From Polyodon spathula (Eukaryota; Chordata; Actinopteri; Acipenseriformes; Polyodontidae), in assembly GCF_017654505.1 (NCBI RefSeq), contig NC_054553.1, positions 6,766,618 through 6,830,617 of the forward strand: 64,000 nt of DNA. Reading direction: 5' to 3'. The number at the start of each line of letters is the position of its first letter. Position 1 is the stretch's first letter. A program made the position numbers and the translations under genes. This document shows positions 25,801-37,340 of this stretch, piece by piece. The notes under the pieces are model-generated. The model searched no databases and had not been told where the DNA came from. It worked only from the letters and a program-made list of their open reading frames with translations.

Positions 25801-27010
25801 GTACAATGTTCACTGAAATCTAGACTGCTATTTACTCAGTAAACCCACGGCCTTGTATTCCAAAGGCATCTAATAATGTGTGTGGTCTGAAATTGGGGAA
25901 ATGGGTCAGCATTTGATACACAATACAGTACCTTCAAGACTTCAATCTGCCTATAACTCCTCCAGTCACTGCTTGGATAATTGTCCTGTGTTAAGTTTCC
26001 TATCTATGCTATATTTAACAATGCATATATGCGTTTTCAAAGTCTTGGCAAGGCAACTTCTCTCATACACGGCACATAAAAGCGAATACAAACATATTTA
26101 ATACAAAATGGTGAAAAAGATAATAATACCTGTAGAAACTTCATTTGCAGGCTATGCAAACTCCTGTTAATTTAAAAAAAAAAAAAAAAAGTTTGTATGC
26201 ATCAAACTGCCAACAACTACTGCCAATCAAATATGATTGAATTATTTGTAATCTTTTATTATTTATTTATTTCTCCTACTTTATTATGGTGTTTGCAATC
26301 ATTTGAAGTGCTTTTGGGTTTTGTTGGTTCAATACTGAGTTCTTATTGTTTCTCTCAATCTGCCTTTCAACTCTGCCAGCCCCACCTACTGTTTATTCCT
26401 TTTATAAATCATCAATGCAATTTCTAGGTAGAACAGTCAAGCTATGTCTCGGGTTTTAGGTTAGACCTAAATTAAGACACATTGAGTTAGATTTATCAAC
26501 TATATACCAGCTTATAAGATTAATTTTATGACTCAAAAGTCTGTCTACATATGTAACATGAGCATATATATTTCTCTATAATAATGGTGCATTGCATTAT
26601 TTCACAGTATGGTACTGCTGGGGTTGACCTTTTTAAAATAAAAATACATATAAAAAAAAAACCTGCCATAACAGTATCACTTAGGTGTTGTACCACCATG
26701 GTCAGCAAGATTGGTGTTGATTCAATTGCTGTGGAGGAATGTGTAGCCGTTCCTGAATTAACACTAATATCTTTCAGGAAGTGTGTCACAAAGTGTGTTG
26801 TTCAAAATGGACCCCCAGAGTCATCTCTTTTGAGTGCTTACTATCAAAGTATGTGCTACATAGCATACTGTAGGTGTTTCTGTTGTTTGTTCAACACTTG
26901 TCCAACATCAAACAAGGAAACTGGTTTACATTTCTAATAGAAATGAGTCTTGTTGTTCAAGTCGCTATTCATTCTAGTCTTTTTTTACTGTGTGGTCCTG
27001 CACAGTGTTC
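22801..27010. other. Intergenic, nothing recognised
   Basis: AT-rich with no gene or repeat I can name. A CTCF-like core (CCACCAGATGGAGG) lies near 23492-23505. Minus-strand poly(A) signals (TTTATT on the plus strand) near 26249-26268 and 26391 could end the P2RY10 transcript 600-800 bp after its stop codon. Confidence 0.45.
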
Positions 27011-27988
27011 CTATTCCTTAATGGAGGATGCGCTCTCCCGGCTCATCAGACGTTTACGGATCATGATGCTGCCTCGATGGGAGAGCTGGGAGAACTCGGT
27101 CGTCAGGAAATAGTACATTATAGGGTTGAGGCAGCAGCTGAGGCTGGCGAGGCACAGAGAGATGGGATGGAACTGTCGGATGGCTTTCCGCAGGGGGCAG
27201 TTTGTGATGATGTCCTGGCCAGTCATAAGGTAGAAGAGGAAATTGATGTGGTAAGGGGCGAAGCACAACAGGAAGACGAGCATGCACATGAGCACCATGC
27301 GGAGAGCCTTCCTCTTGTCGCTGTCCTTCTTGAACACCGAGCTGTCCTTCAGGGACTGCATGATCAAGCAGGAGCAGGTGACGATGATCACCAAGGGGAT
27401 GACGAAGCCCGTCAACTCTGCAAAGGTCATCATGGCCACCGAGAGCTTCAGATTGATTTTGCGCGTGGGGAGGTCTTTGAAGCAGCCACTGCTCGCCATA
27501 GAGTTTTTCCTCATTAGGATGAAAGGGGAGCACCCAGCCCCAACCAAAAGCCACAGCACCACACTGATCCCCATGTCATAGCGTCGTTTCCAGTTCTTGA
27601 CTCGGAAGGGATTGATGAGGAAGACACAGCGCTGGATGCTGATGCAAACCAGGAAGGCGATACTGGCATACATGTTGAGATATTTCAGATAGAAGCACAA
27701 CAAACACAAAGTATTGCCGAAGGGCCAGTCGTGGTTGATATAATAGTAGATTCGTAAGGGCAAGGAGAAGACGTGCACCAGGTCAGCAAGGGCCAGATTT
27801 ATCATGAAGATGACCGCTTTGCTCTTTTTGTTGAGGAACATGCACAGGTTCCAGAGGGCCACACTGTTTCCCAGCAAGCCAGGGATGAAGATGATCAGGT
27901 AGAAGGTGGAGTACAGCGTGTAGGTGTATTCCACTGTGGTGTTCTCTCTAGGGCATGACAGGTTCATTGATGATGTATTGTTGTGCAT
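27011..27988 (-). CDS. P2RY10: P2RY10, lysophosphatidylserine receptor (class A GPCR)
   Basis: Intact single-exon frame of 325 codons (human about 339; the difference is mostly at the N-terminus). Known role: plasma-membrane receptor for lysophosphatidylserine (LPS2), coupled mainly to G12/13, expressed in lymphocytes. Seven membrane segments fall near residues 25-50, 57-82, 94-119, 138-160, 183-207, 228-254 and 273-296. The disulfide pair is C95-C169. N-glycosylation sequons lie at N3, N4, N9 and N16. The DRY site reads IQR (118-120), as in human P2RY10 (LQR). TM6 has CFAPYHINF (242-250) and TM7 has NPIMYY (288-293). The tail ends RKRLMSRESASSI, close to the human tail (SRLMSKESGSS), which settles the identity over GPR174. 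The start codon has A at -3 and lies 61 bp inside an exon opened by a strong splice acceptor. Confidence 0.95.
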   Translation of the reverse strand: MHNNTSSMNLSCPRENTTVEYTYTLYSTFYLIIFIPGLLGNSVALWNLCMFLNKKSKAVIFMINLALADLVHVFSLPLRIYYYINHDWPFGNTLCLLCFYLKYLNMYASIAFLVCISIQRCVFLINPFRVKNWKRRYDMGISVVLWLLVGAGCSPFILMRKNSMASSGCFKDLPTRKINLKLSVAMMTFAELTGFVIPLVIIVTCSCLIMQSLKDSSVFKKDSDKRKALRMVLMCMLVFLLCFAPYHINFLFYLMTGQDIITNCPLRKAIRQFHPISLCLASLSCCLNPIMYYFLTTEFSQLSHRGSIMIRKRLMSRESASSIKE

Positions 27989-28036
27989 CTTGATACCGTT
28001 GAGTCATCTATTTAAGAATCTTTGGCCGGAAAAGAG

Positions 28037-28080
28037 AAAGGATGTATATCTGAAACTAAGAGAACACCAAAAGAAGGACA
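28037..28080 (-). promoter_or_regulatory. Predicted 3' splice site opening the P2RY10 coding exon
   Basis: On the minus strand a pyrimidine tract (TTCTTTTGGTGTTCTCTTAG) runs into TTTCAG, with the AG at 28051-28050. The exon would start at 28049 and give 61 nt of 5' UTR before the ATG at 27988. P2RY10 in mammals also has non-coding 5' exons. Not tested against RNA. Confidence 0.6.
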
Positions 28081-28904
28081 TTAAATTGATATTCCAAAAC
28101 CATGCTCAGCTATGTAGATTGTTTTTTGTCATCCTGCTCTTAATAAACCATAATGTCATGCGCATTGATTTATCTTGGAGGCTTGCTACACTTATCCTGT
28201 TGACTAACCAATACTATAATACATATAATATACATGTATCTTTCACAAAATGTTCTGAAAGTAACAAAGGTATTTCATGATTCTCTTTGTAAAAATAATG
28301 CATGCTTTGTATGAGTGTATAAACATCTCTCTGATAATAAAACGTTCAATTTATAGGAAAATCTTTCAGATTAATAGAGATTTTTCATCTCTGTGACAAT
28401 GCCTCCTGACTATCATTGAAAATCCAAGCAATTTGCCCAGACACAAAATAACTCAAGGCTGGCTGGTATTTACATTATACATCTAGGCATTATCATTATA
28501 CATAAAAACTTCAAAGACATTTTCAGCAGGAATAAAATGGAAATATATACATCAGTATAACTTTATCTGCTAACAGAAATATTAATGTATTCAAACTCGC
28601 TCAGTGATTAAACCAATAAGGTCACTGGTGTGAGCACTGATGCATTTCTGTAATTTATAATAAATACTTAACATACAAAAATAGTAAGAAGAGTGATATA
28701 GAGGTTGACAATTTCTTCCACATGTTTTACAAGTTGTTTTAATAGTTGTTAAACACAGACTTATAAACTAGTTCCCGGTGAAGCACTGGCCTAATTAGAG
28801 CAAGGAGGTAAGTGCCACTAAAAGGAGTGATGCATCCACTTATTTACAGATCTTCATTAGCTTTACAGGCAGGTTATGCACATTTTGACATTTGTATGGC
28901 AGAT
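28052..28904. other. Intronic or intergenic, nothing recognised
   Basis: AT-rich with no repeat or gene seen. If P2RY10 has upstream exons, this is intron. Confidence 0.5.
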
Positions 28905-29579
28905 GGTCACTGTTTGCTGATGTCAATGTTGTGAACAGAGTGCCCCATGGTGGCGGTGGAGTTATGGTATGGGCAGGCATAAGCTACGGACAATGAACAC
29001 AATTGCATTTTATCGATGGCAATTTGAATGCACAGAGATACCGTGATGAGATCCTGAGGCCCACTGTCGTGCCATTCATCCACCGCCATCACCTCATGTT
29101 TCAACATGATGATGCCCAGCCCCATGTCGCAAGGATCTGTACACAATTCCCGGAAGCTGAAAATGTCCCAGTTCTTCCATGGCCTGCATACCCATCAGAC
29201 ATGTTACCCATTGAGTATGTTTGGGATGCTCTGGATCGACGTGTACGACAGCTTCTTCCAGTTCTCGCCAATATCCAACAACTTCGCACAGCCATTGAAG
29301 AGGAGTGGAACAGCATTCCACAGGCCACAAACAACAGCCTGATCAACTCTATGCGAAGGAGATGTGTCGCGCTGCATGAGGCAAATGGTGGTCACACCAG
29401 ATACTGACTGGTTTTCTGATCCATGCCCCTACCTTTTTTTTAAGGTATCTCTGACCAACAGATGCATATCTGTATTCCCAGTCATGTGAAATCCATAGAT
29501 TAGAGCCTAATGAATTTATTTCGATTGACTGATTTCCTTATATGAACTGTAACAGTAAAATCTTTGAAATTGTTGCATG
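28905..29579 (+). mobile_element. Tc1-like DNA transposon, 5'-truncated
   Basis: Holds the 3' part of a Tc1-family transposase gene (28916-29407) and about 170 bp of downstream sequence, stopping just before 29580. The 5' terminal repeat and N-terminal DNA-binding region are absent. The downstream part (from about 29500) resembles the terminal region of fish Tc1-like elements as I remember them. No second terminal repeat is available to confirm the ends. Confidence 0.75.
28916..29407 (+). pseudogene. Tc1-like transposase, DDE catalytic domain C-terminal half, broken
   Basis: The frame from about 28919 (ADVNVVNRVPHGGGGVMVWA) runs into an in-frame TGA at 28994-28996 and then continues to 29407. 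Catalytic residues seen: the second Asp in FQHDDAQPH and the Glu in PIEYVW, with 34 residues between them, as in DD34E Tc1 enzymes. The protein ends in GGHTRY, a usual Tc1-type C-terminus. The first catalytic Asp and both helix-turn-helix regions are missing. There is a frame break near 28916, where the preceding VW-type sequence is out of register. The element cannot encode an active enzyme. Confidence 0.85.
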
Positions 29580-29638
29580 CTGCAGTGTCACTTACAACAA
29601 CGCCTCACCCGAAAGACGGCGCTCAATGAGATTAAGTG
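29580..29638 (-). mobile_element. Fragment of CORE-type SINE body
   Basis: About 59 bp (GTCACTTACAACAACG... ending ATTAAGTG) match 32366-32424 inside the SINE at 32265 with only a handful of differences. The fragment abuts the Tc1 remnant directly. Confidence 0.75.
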
Positions 29639-29639
29639 T

Positions 29640-32264
29640 TAAATGCGCTGATAACAAACATGCAATACTCAATGATTAACATTGCTCGATTCATGCAAGG
29701 TGATGACTGCAAAGTGCAAAGAGTTAAAATACTGTACTGTAAACAAATGGTTGTCATTGACTACAGCCTGCCAGTTAAGTGTAAAACTGTACTTCCTGTT
29801 TGTAGCCCATTGCATTTATACCAATTCAATAGAAATGGTTCTACTCCCTTCCTGTGTGACAAAAAAAAAAAAAAAAAACTGTAACTTGACAAAGTTTGTA
29901 CAGAGATACATGACACCATTCAACCCCTTCCTCAACTGTGCTCTAACTCAAACCAAGAAATGACAGGAAGTTCATATTAGAGCTCACACCACAGGCCAGG
30001 CTTCAAACACTGAAGCTTTTTAAAAACTATCTCAGCAGGGTATTTTAGTATATGTGAGTGGGTGTAAGTGTGTAGTGGTACAGTTGGGGTGGAACAGATA
30101 AAATGAACATTAGGTTTCATTCTATGAATGGGATGTGATGTGACAAAGAATAACGGACACAATTAGGAATCCTTTGGTCCACTTCATTTCAATGAGCACA
30201 TTTAATCATTACTCTCTGCTGATTCATTAGCAATTGCGATATTTGAAACCAAGAAATCCTAGCTCAGTTTCTTTTCAAGACCATCAAACTGTACACCACC
30301 TCCTCTACTGCATTGCTAAGTGTGTTTGGACTGTATTTACCACTTTTTAATACAGATGAACATTATTTCTTGAAAACATAACCACACCCAGTCAGCCAGT
30401 GCAGCCATGCCCATATTCTGGTATAACATTTCTAAACTGTTTTCTGTGAAAATATGCATGTGTTATCTTGCTATATTAAAAAAAAAAGTATGTTTCTACT
30501 AAATCCAGCGCTTAGTGTTGAAAAGGGTAATATTTTTGTTCAGACGATTCAAAAGGAGTTACTTTCTATCCTCTTCCTGCAATCAAACTTTGGTCTTATC
30601 AATAACAACAAGTTGGTTTACTAATTAGTAAGGTTGCACTGTAACTAAATGAACCATCTTTAAAGAAATATGACTATGCCGAAAGTACCCTTCGTGTCCA
30701 GACCTGTTCTATATCATCTGCATGTAAAGAGATGACTGGTCATAAACCAATCTACTGTTAAAAGATTGAATAATTAATCTACTTTCTATTGTTCCCATTC
30801 TCTGCCTCTGACTCTCACCCATTAATTTCCCATTTATATCATTTTGACAAAAGTTGCCAAGACAGAATGCATACAGCATAACCCTTTCCAGTATCATAGT
30901 GAGGCCTCTGCTGACAGCATCTACAAGTTTGTTGTGCAATGAAGAATATTAGCCCATTCTTTGCAATTGAGCAGTGGTTCTGGTTTAGCTGGGCTAATGG
31001 TGGCTTACACAACCTTGATGAAACTTTGCAATGGTGTTTGTTTCGAGATGCTATTCAACATGCTGCTGAATGTAGATCAAGATGACATTTTGTTTCATTA
31101 CTTGAGTTATTGTAAACCACTTGTGCAATTTTCATTAAACTATGCATTGCCATTTCTTATGATATAATATTCTATACTGTGTTTTCCATGCATGCATGCT
31201 TCTTATTATAAGAGGGGGTAGGTGGCACCCTGGGGCGCATTGCTTTGAAGTACACAGGGGCTCTGCACAATGGAAGTGAAGTGACTGGAAATTGTTAGAA
31301 ATTATGATGGCTTGACACATGTTAATGAGCTTGTCATATCTCATATCCTTTCTGAAAGTGCAAAAACAGATTTGAATTGATTGAGATCTGGAGCAGACTC
31401 ACTGGCACATTTTTCAAGTATTCATCAAGCAATCTATAAATACATCGAATTTATATGATGAATGAACACATCTTGTGACGTTTATTTTGCACTATTAAGC
31501 ATTGTAATTGAATTATATTAGATTTTAATGGGATTACTATTGTGTAAGCATTACTCTAATACTGTAAGGATGGATTTTTGCTGGTGTTCTTTGTCTGCTT
31601 TTCCATTTGATTGACTTCTTTTTTTCAGATCATGTTACCTGAAACCTCTATGAAAATGTGCCTTATTTTGTTGACGAGTAACATCCCAATACTGTTTGCA
31701 TTGCATTTTCAGTAAAACTTGTTTTTGTAATAACTGCTCACCATGTGTAAGTAGTCTTTATAAAGAGGATTTATATTGATCAGACTGGGCACAGATGCAG
31801 TCTGTTAATTCAGGTTAGACAGCAAACAAATTGAGTCTGGCTGGAAAGAGAAGACAGCTACCCTCCAGTTCTAGTCATCCTTGGAACCTCAGACTGCAGC
31901 TCACCACTTAGAACCTCAAACAACCACCACTCAAAAAAGCCCCCCGTAAGCCCCCCCCCCCATACCATCTACATTTTAATATCATTTTAATCATTATATA
32001 TGTATCTGTGTAATATCCTTTTATGTGTATTTTGTATAGATCTTTATTGCTGTTTCTGCTTGTACCTGTATTCCGAACTAGCTGCTACCCATATATTTTC
32101 AGCTTGGGGTGCGACGGGCAGGGCACCCCAAGCAGAACAAAAGCAGTTCAGACTTGAATAGTATTCGTAATGTTTTTATGATATTTATCATATCATAAAA
32201 ACACAGTTGACTAAAGTTTTAGTCATTAAAAGACACTAGCACAGCGTTACTGAATCCTACCATT
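29640..32264. other. Non-coding, nothing recognised except one hairpin
   Basis: Contains A runs (29861-29878), a poly-C patch (31952-31961) and an 11 bp stem hairpin at 32102-32133. No gene supported. Confidence 0.5.
32102..32133. repeat. Hairpin, 11 bp perfect stem
   Basis: GCTTGGGGTGC at 32102-32112 pairs with GCACCCCAAGC at 32123-32133 around a 10-base loop. Confidence 0.8.
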
Positions 32265-32526
32265 TAATAATAATCTTCATTTTTATATAGTGCCTTTCAT
32301 AGTGGACCACCATCACAAAGCACTTTACAAGACACAAGACTTGGGCGTGTGAACTATACATCAGCTGCAGAGTCACTTACAACAACGTCTCACCTGAAAG
32401 ACGGCGCACAAGGAGGTTAAGTGACTTGCTCAGGGTCACACAATGAATCAACGGCTGAGCTGGGGTTTGAACCAGGGACCTCTTGGTTATAAGTGTGTTT
32501 TTTTAACCACTGGACCACACAGCCAC
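32265..32526 (-). mobile_element. CORE-type tRNA-derived SINE
   Basis: On the minus strand it starts near 32526 with GGCTGTGTGGTCCAGTGG (A-box-like head). The B-box match GGTTCAAACCCC follows near 32465-32476. Next comes a core reading TGTGACCCTGAGCAAGTCAC (32424-32443 region), the hallmark of MIR/CORE-SINEs, and the element ends in a short tandem tail (ATTATTATTA). The length of about 260 bp suits a full copy. No clear target duplication was seen, so it is probably old. Confidence 0.8.
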
Positions 32527-34042
32527 CTACTGCCAATGTGTGTTTTGCCATGCAGACGGACAGACGTACACACCGACAACAACAACATCAGATAAAAGGC
32601 TGTGCTTTGAACAGAGGAAAGGAGATCTTTTGGGGGCTCCTATGTTGATTGTGCTGGCATCCTTTCAAAAGGAAATTAAAAGCTTTCTTTGGCGTTATTG
32701 GAATAAAGACAGTGTTCTCGCCAAAAGTCCCTGCAAGAACTTGTATGCTCTGATCTGCTGTAGAAGATTGCGCTCACAGCCATCCCTGCCGATTGCAGAA
32801 TCTAACAGAGCTTGCTGCTTTAGCAGAGTGCTTTTACATGCTCTACTGATATAGTACAAACCAGCCCTTGAATTTGCATTTGTGACTCACAGGACTGGTT
32901 TAACAGCTCCCACGACCTGCAGAGTCGAACACTGATCTCTGTTTAAGATACTTCATTTGAAGAATTTTTAAAAGCCTGTTAATGTTACAAAATGAAAAAC
33001 AAAACAGTGCTTAAGAGAACTCAAAATATGTTACTTAGTTGTTTGGTTTTAGTTTTGTAAAATGAACAGGTGTTTTACTTCTTTCAAAAAATAGGAGCTC
33101 ATTAGGGACTGGAGTACATGCTTTGAAAATACTGCCCAGTGTATCATAATAAAGGCGATGATAATGATACATGACCAAAAGAACTGCAGAGCTGTTTGTA
33201 GTCCATTATTATCCGATCTTATTACACAATAAGCTTAAAAGTAACCCACTGGGACCGTGCCATTAAGCAGATCCTGACCTGCATATGTGATGTCCTTCAT
33301 ATATCTCTAAACTATTAAAAACATATTTAAATGAAGATAAGTTGTCATGAATACTTTAGTCCTTATTTCTAAACTGTAGTAAATCAAATGTAGAATAATG
33401 AAAGCATGGTAAAGCACAGGTTAGTAGAGTAAAAAAAACAGAATTAATTAATGGTATGGCATGGTAAACAAACGGTATCCATGGAAACAGCATAGTAAGG
33501 TGCAGAATTCACTGCGGTAAACATTTAGAAGGTGTCTGCTACCCACCCAACCTATATTTAAATGGTAGCAAACATAAGCCCAAACACTTGTCTACTTGTT
33601 ATAAGATTATTGTGGTTGATGCTTTATTTGAATGCCAAGTCCATTTAATAGAAGTTCACACATCTGCTTCAGGTTCCTGGCTAGGTTCACAGGTTTGTTT
33701 CTGCTGCATGCTTGTTTTTATGTGGTTTTATTGCTCCTCACACATTATTCTGTGTTTTTCTTTGTGTTCTTTTAAAACCTGCCATTTTTCCACAGTGAGG
33801 ACTGTGGAAAGCCCCATTCTTTGTGCAGACCACCTGCAGTAAGATTTCAGTTTCATCTCACACGATGATGCAGGTGGAGCCTAGTAAACATTAACACTAG
33901 TCTATCACAGTACAAGCACAGCACAGTGCAATGCAAAATGCAGGCATAAGTGTGGAAAAGCTTAAAGGTGTTAAAAAATAAAAAAAAAGAATCCAAGCAG
34001 GCACATACAGAGGGGCCTTCAAAACAGATAGATACATAGATT
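32527..34042. other. Non-coding; weak CATGGTAAA-rich repeat
   Basis: No gene. At 33400-33525 the word CATGGTAAA and variants (GCATGGTAAAGCA, GGCATGGTAAAC, GCATAGTAAGG) recur several times, which suggests a degraded interspersed or tandem repeat. Similar words occur near 18547 and 20857. Confidence 0.4.
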
Positions 34043-34364
34043 CAGCTAGGGCAAAAAGTTTTGCCTCATCTAGAATTTTAGGAGTTGAGATTTTTTTTTT
34101 TTAAACTATATAAACATAATTTTTATATTTTATTTAACATACCATCAAAGAAACAACACTATTACAAAAGCCATAATAGTAGTACTGTATTTCATGTTAG
34201 ATTTCGAAATGTCACATTTCGAAATCTAACAGTATATGGAAAACTGCAAAGTGGCATGCAATTCAATATGTTAACATAACATTATTCAGCAGGTTTAATT
34301 TGACTTTATGAAGCAAAATGAGTTAATTCTATAGGGGGGGATGTAAAACGTTTGGCCATAGCTG
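34043..34364. mobile_element. Tc1-type MITE with terminal and central inverted repeats
   Basis: The ends are imperfect inverted repeats of about 38 bp. The left reads CAGCTAGGGCAAAAAG and the right, reverse-complemented, reads CAGCTATGGCCAAACG. A TA follows the right end (34365-34366), as Tc1-like insertions require. The left TA is not intact. A perfect hairpin lies near the middle. There is no coding capacity, so it must have been moved by a transposase in trans. The inner parts of the two arms are not complementary to each other. Confidence 0.7.
34196..34230. repeat. Perfect 16 bp hairpin with 3-base loop
   Basis: GTTAGATTTCGAAATG (34196-34211), loop TCA, then its exact reverse complement (34215-34230). 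Lies at the centre of the MITE. Confidence 0.9.
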
Positions 34365-34371
34365 TAGTTAA

Positions 34372-34372
<1 letters not shown>

Positions 34373-34424
<52 letters not shown>
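34373..34424. repeat. (TAGA)n microsatellite, 13 units
   Basis: Uninterrupted tetranucleotide run. Confidence 0.95.
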
Positions 34425-34434
34425 ACAAAGTACA

Positions 34435-34470
34435 GTTAGGGCTCTTTTCCATTATGGAAAGAGCCCTAAC
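34435..34470. repeat. Hairpin, 16 bp stem with one bulged base and 3-base loop
   Basis: GTTAGGGCTCTTTTCCA (34435-34451), loop TTA, then TGGAAAGAGCCCTAAC (34455-34470). One extra T in the left arm. It lies directly after the TAGA repeat and outside the MITE. Confidence 0.9.
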
Positions 34471-37340
34471 AACATGGTAAAGAATGGCAAATGCATAGCA
34501 CAAAAAAACCTGCAAATAATGTATTTTTTAAATTGTTTTATTTATAATTCTATATATTTGCATATACATAATATAGCACTATACCCCTGATTTGCTAATC
34601 ATGTAGTAGATCTTGAAATGGCTTTGAAATGACATCAAATCCCTAAATTTGAAACTCCCAACAGAAGTACAGTGAAAGAGATTACCCACTTCTGACTGCA
34701 GTGCACACTTAAAGAATATCCCTGTCAAGCCTTATGAGCACAACGATGAAAAGAACCATGCAATCAAAACCATGTAAGTCTGCGCAACAACCAAACACTT
34801 ACCTAAGCCTTGCAATGAAATCTCTTACTGTGCATTTGATACAGTCCAGCGCCCTCCATTCATTCGTCATCATGCAACAACAGGTGTCCGAAGTGTCAGA
34901 ACTAATACATCATCTATACTGCATACAAGAATTAAAAAGTAATCGGCACGCCCTTACCTCGATAAAGGCTCTATCGCACGTCAGGAGGCTGTTTCTGCGT
35001 CTCAGAAGATTGCAACACACTGTGAGTGCAACTTGGGGAAGCAACTTGATATGTATCTTAAACCACAAGCAAACTAACTGCCACCCTCTGCAGAAGCAAG
35101 TTTAATTGAAATTGACGTCACATTACCACCACCCCCCCTCCGGAGCATGATAAACAAGCCTAAACAGAAACACAAAAGTGAGGGAACTGAGAACATAAAA
35201 AAAATTTGCATATAGTCAAAACTTCCTGTTTCTCTTCATACATATGTTGATTTTTCAAATGAATTTGTGTTATAATTTAGTTCAGGTTTACAGTTGTATA
35301 GGATAATGTCTGATGGCAGTTCCCTCAACAGTAGTTTTAGCTCTTGGAAAGCTAGTTTAAACTGTACACCTATAAATAAGGGGTATGGCTAGTCTCCTGG
35401 TCAGCTGATCCTGGGACCTCAAGAAGAGCAGACTATACACTGTTAAGCTACCACATACTGTCAAAAACCTGTGGCAAGAGTATCACTTTCCCATGTCTCT
35501 GTCACTCAGGCAACAGTAACAGGAAAGCAAACAAACAATCTTTCAGCTGTGAAATAAATATCAGTTCTGATAAATGTCTCAAGATATAAACTCTGTCACT
35601 TTTTTCAAGTTTTTTCACATCATGGATGATAACATTATAAAATACATTTCAATACAAATGCTATTGTTATGTGACTTCATAGCACCTCTCATCTTGCAAA
35701 GTGATGCATTTTAAAGCGCTACATACCCTACTGTGATAATCCCATGTATTGGGGAGAAAGACTGAAATTAGTAGGTTTTGATTAAGCAATACTGTATAAG
35801 AAAAGTGTGCTATGCATAGGCTGACAACAAGAAAAGCAGAGTGTTATTGTAGCAATATGAGATAGACAGGTCTTCAAGTGTAAAGCATACTACCTCCTCT
35901 TCCCCTGTAGCTGACTGAGCAGTTAGCATTATTACCTTGGAGTGATATTATTAGTTTTGATCCACAGTCAAGATTGATTGAGGGATAGTTATTAGCATGT
36001 CCTATACACTTCATTATTTACTTGTTTATGTATTGCACACATTTTAATTGCAATTATCATTCAATTCAACTGCAATCAAATCATCCAAACTAGCTATTTT
36101 TATAAACACACTTCAATCTTTTACTGTTGAAAAGTACTGTAAAAAACACAAGTATACCATTTTAATACAAGTATACCACCACTAAGAACCCATAATACCA
36201 TGTAACAAAGGGAACATGTATTTACAGTGGTCCTCGTACTGTAGCAAACTGGCACAGCTGTGGTCCTGCAACAGATTACCAGTGTCTATTGTTTAGTGAT
36301 GTAATTGTATGTGAAAATATAAGACTGTAACTAATGTATAACTACCACTGTTCTACCACTTCATTAATTAACAAGGGAGACCCAGTCATGGCATTCCACA
36401 CATTCTTACTGGGGATCTGACAGACACAGGTTATGAATTAATTAACCCTGTATTGGCCAAATCCTGTGCAGTCTTTTCACGCTATGACACTCACATTGTA
36501 ATGCATCTTACCATTGCTACACACCTGCTTGGCAATGATGTACAGCCAATGGCAGCCTTGCTCTGCAGCTAAACAGTACAGTCATTTAAATAAAGCAAGA
36601 CGGTAATGTTACATAAACAAGAAATACCAAAGCTGTGCCCTTGAATATACTGAATTGTTTATCGCAACAGTTTGCTTTTCCATTTAGCAAACACTGTGTG
36701 AATTTGCAGTAAATGTGTAGTGCCTCATGATTTAAAAAAGGTGATTCCTGTTTTATTTTCTGTTATGCTATCATGATAACACGGCACTGCAGCTTTAAGT
36801 CTTTAGGAAAGTCCCCAAAAACGGTTACTGTGGGTTAGTCTAAGGCTTCCTGCCTTCAGTGCAATGTCATCTCAATGTAACGCCTGTGGTGCCCTCAGCA
36901 GGCAGCTGCATGTGGTTGAGCCAGCTACCATGGCATGTGAGGGCTCAGAGGCGCTCTTATCAAAGCCTTTTCCTGTCACTGGGTGTTAACCTTACTGTAA
37001 TTAAACACATAAGGAGGGAAATAGATAAATAGTTTATTTGTTTGTTTCACAGGTTAAACATGAGAGATGTATAGAAATGTATGAGAGAGACAAGTTTATC
37101 ACAAAAGACAAGAATTTCGAGGTAGACAGTAGAGACAGCTTGGCTGTGCAAGAATGTTAACTGCTGTCTGTTTTCAACCTTGCTGGCTCCACCTATACTG
37201 TAAAATGCAAGGCCAATCAAGTTGAAAGGTGCAGTGTTTCATATTTTTTCTGCTAAATAACTTATCCAAACATCAATTAACAAGGATTTTTCAGTGAAGC
37301 TCAAAGAGACTTTTAAAGATTAGGAGTCAGGAGTCGCTGC

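Noticed and set aside
26990..27517. 175-codon plus-strand frame
   Set aside because: Lies antisense inside P2RY10. The other long frames at 8.4-9.4 kb and 45.9-46.6 kb have the same cause. GPCR codon use on the true strand creates them, and none resembles a family.
28905..29579. Active Tc1 transposon
   Set aside because: 5' end and DNA-binding region missing, a frame break and an in-frame stop.
34734..35105. 123-codon plus-strand frame
   Set aside because: No known domain. The stretch is better explained as a possible minus-strand non-coding exon.
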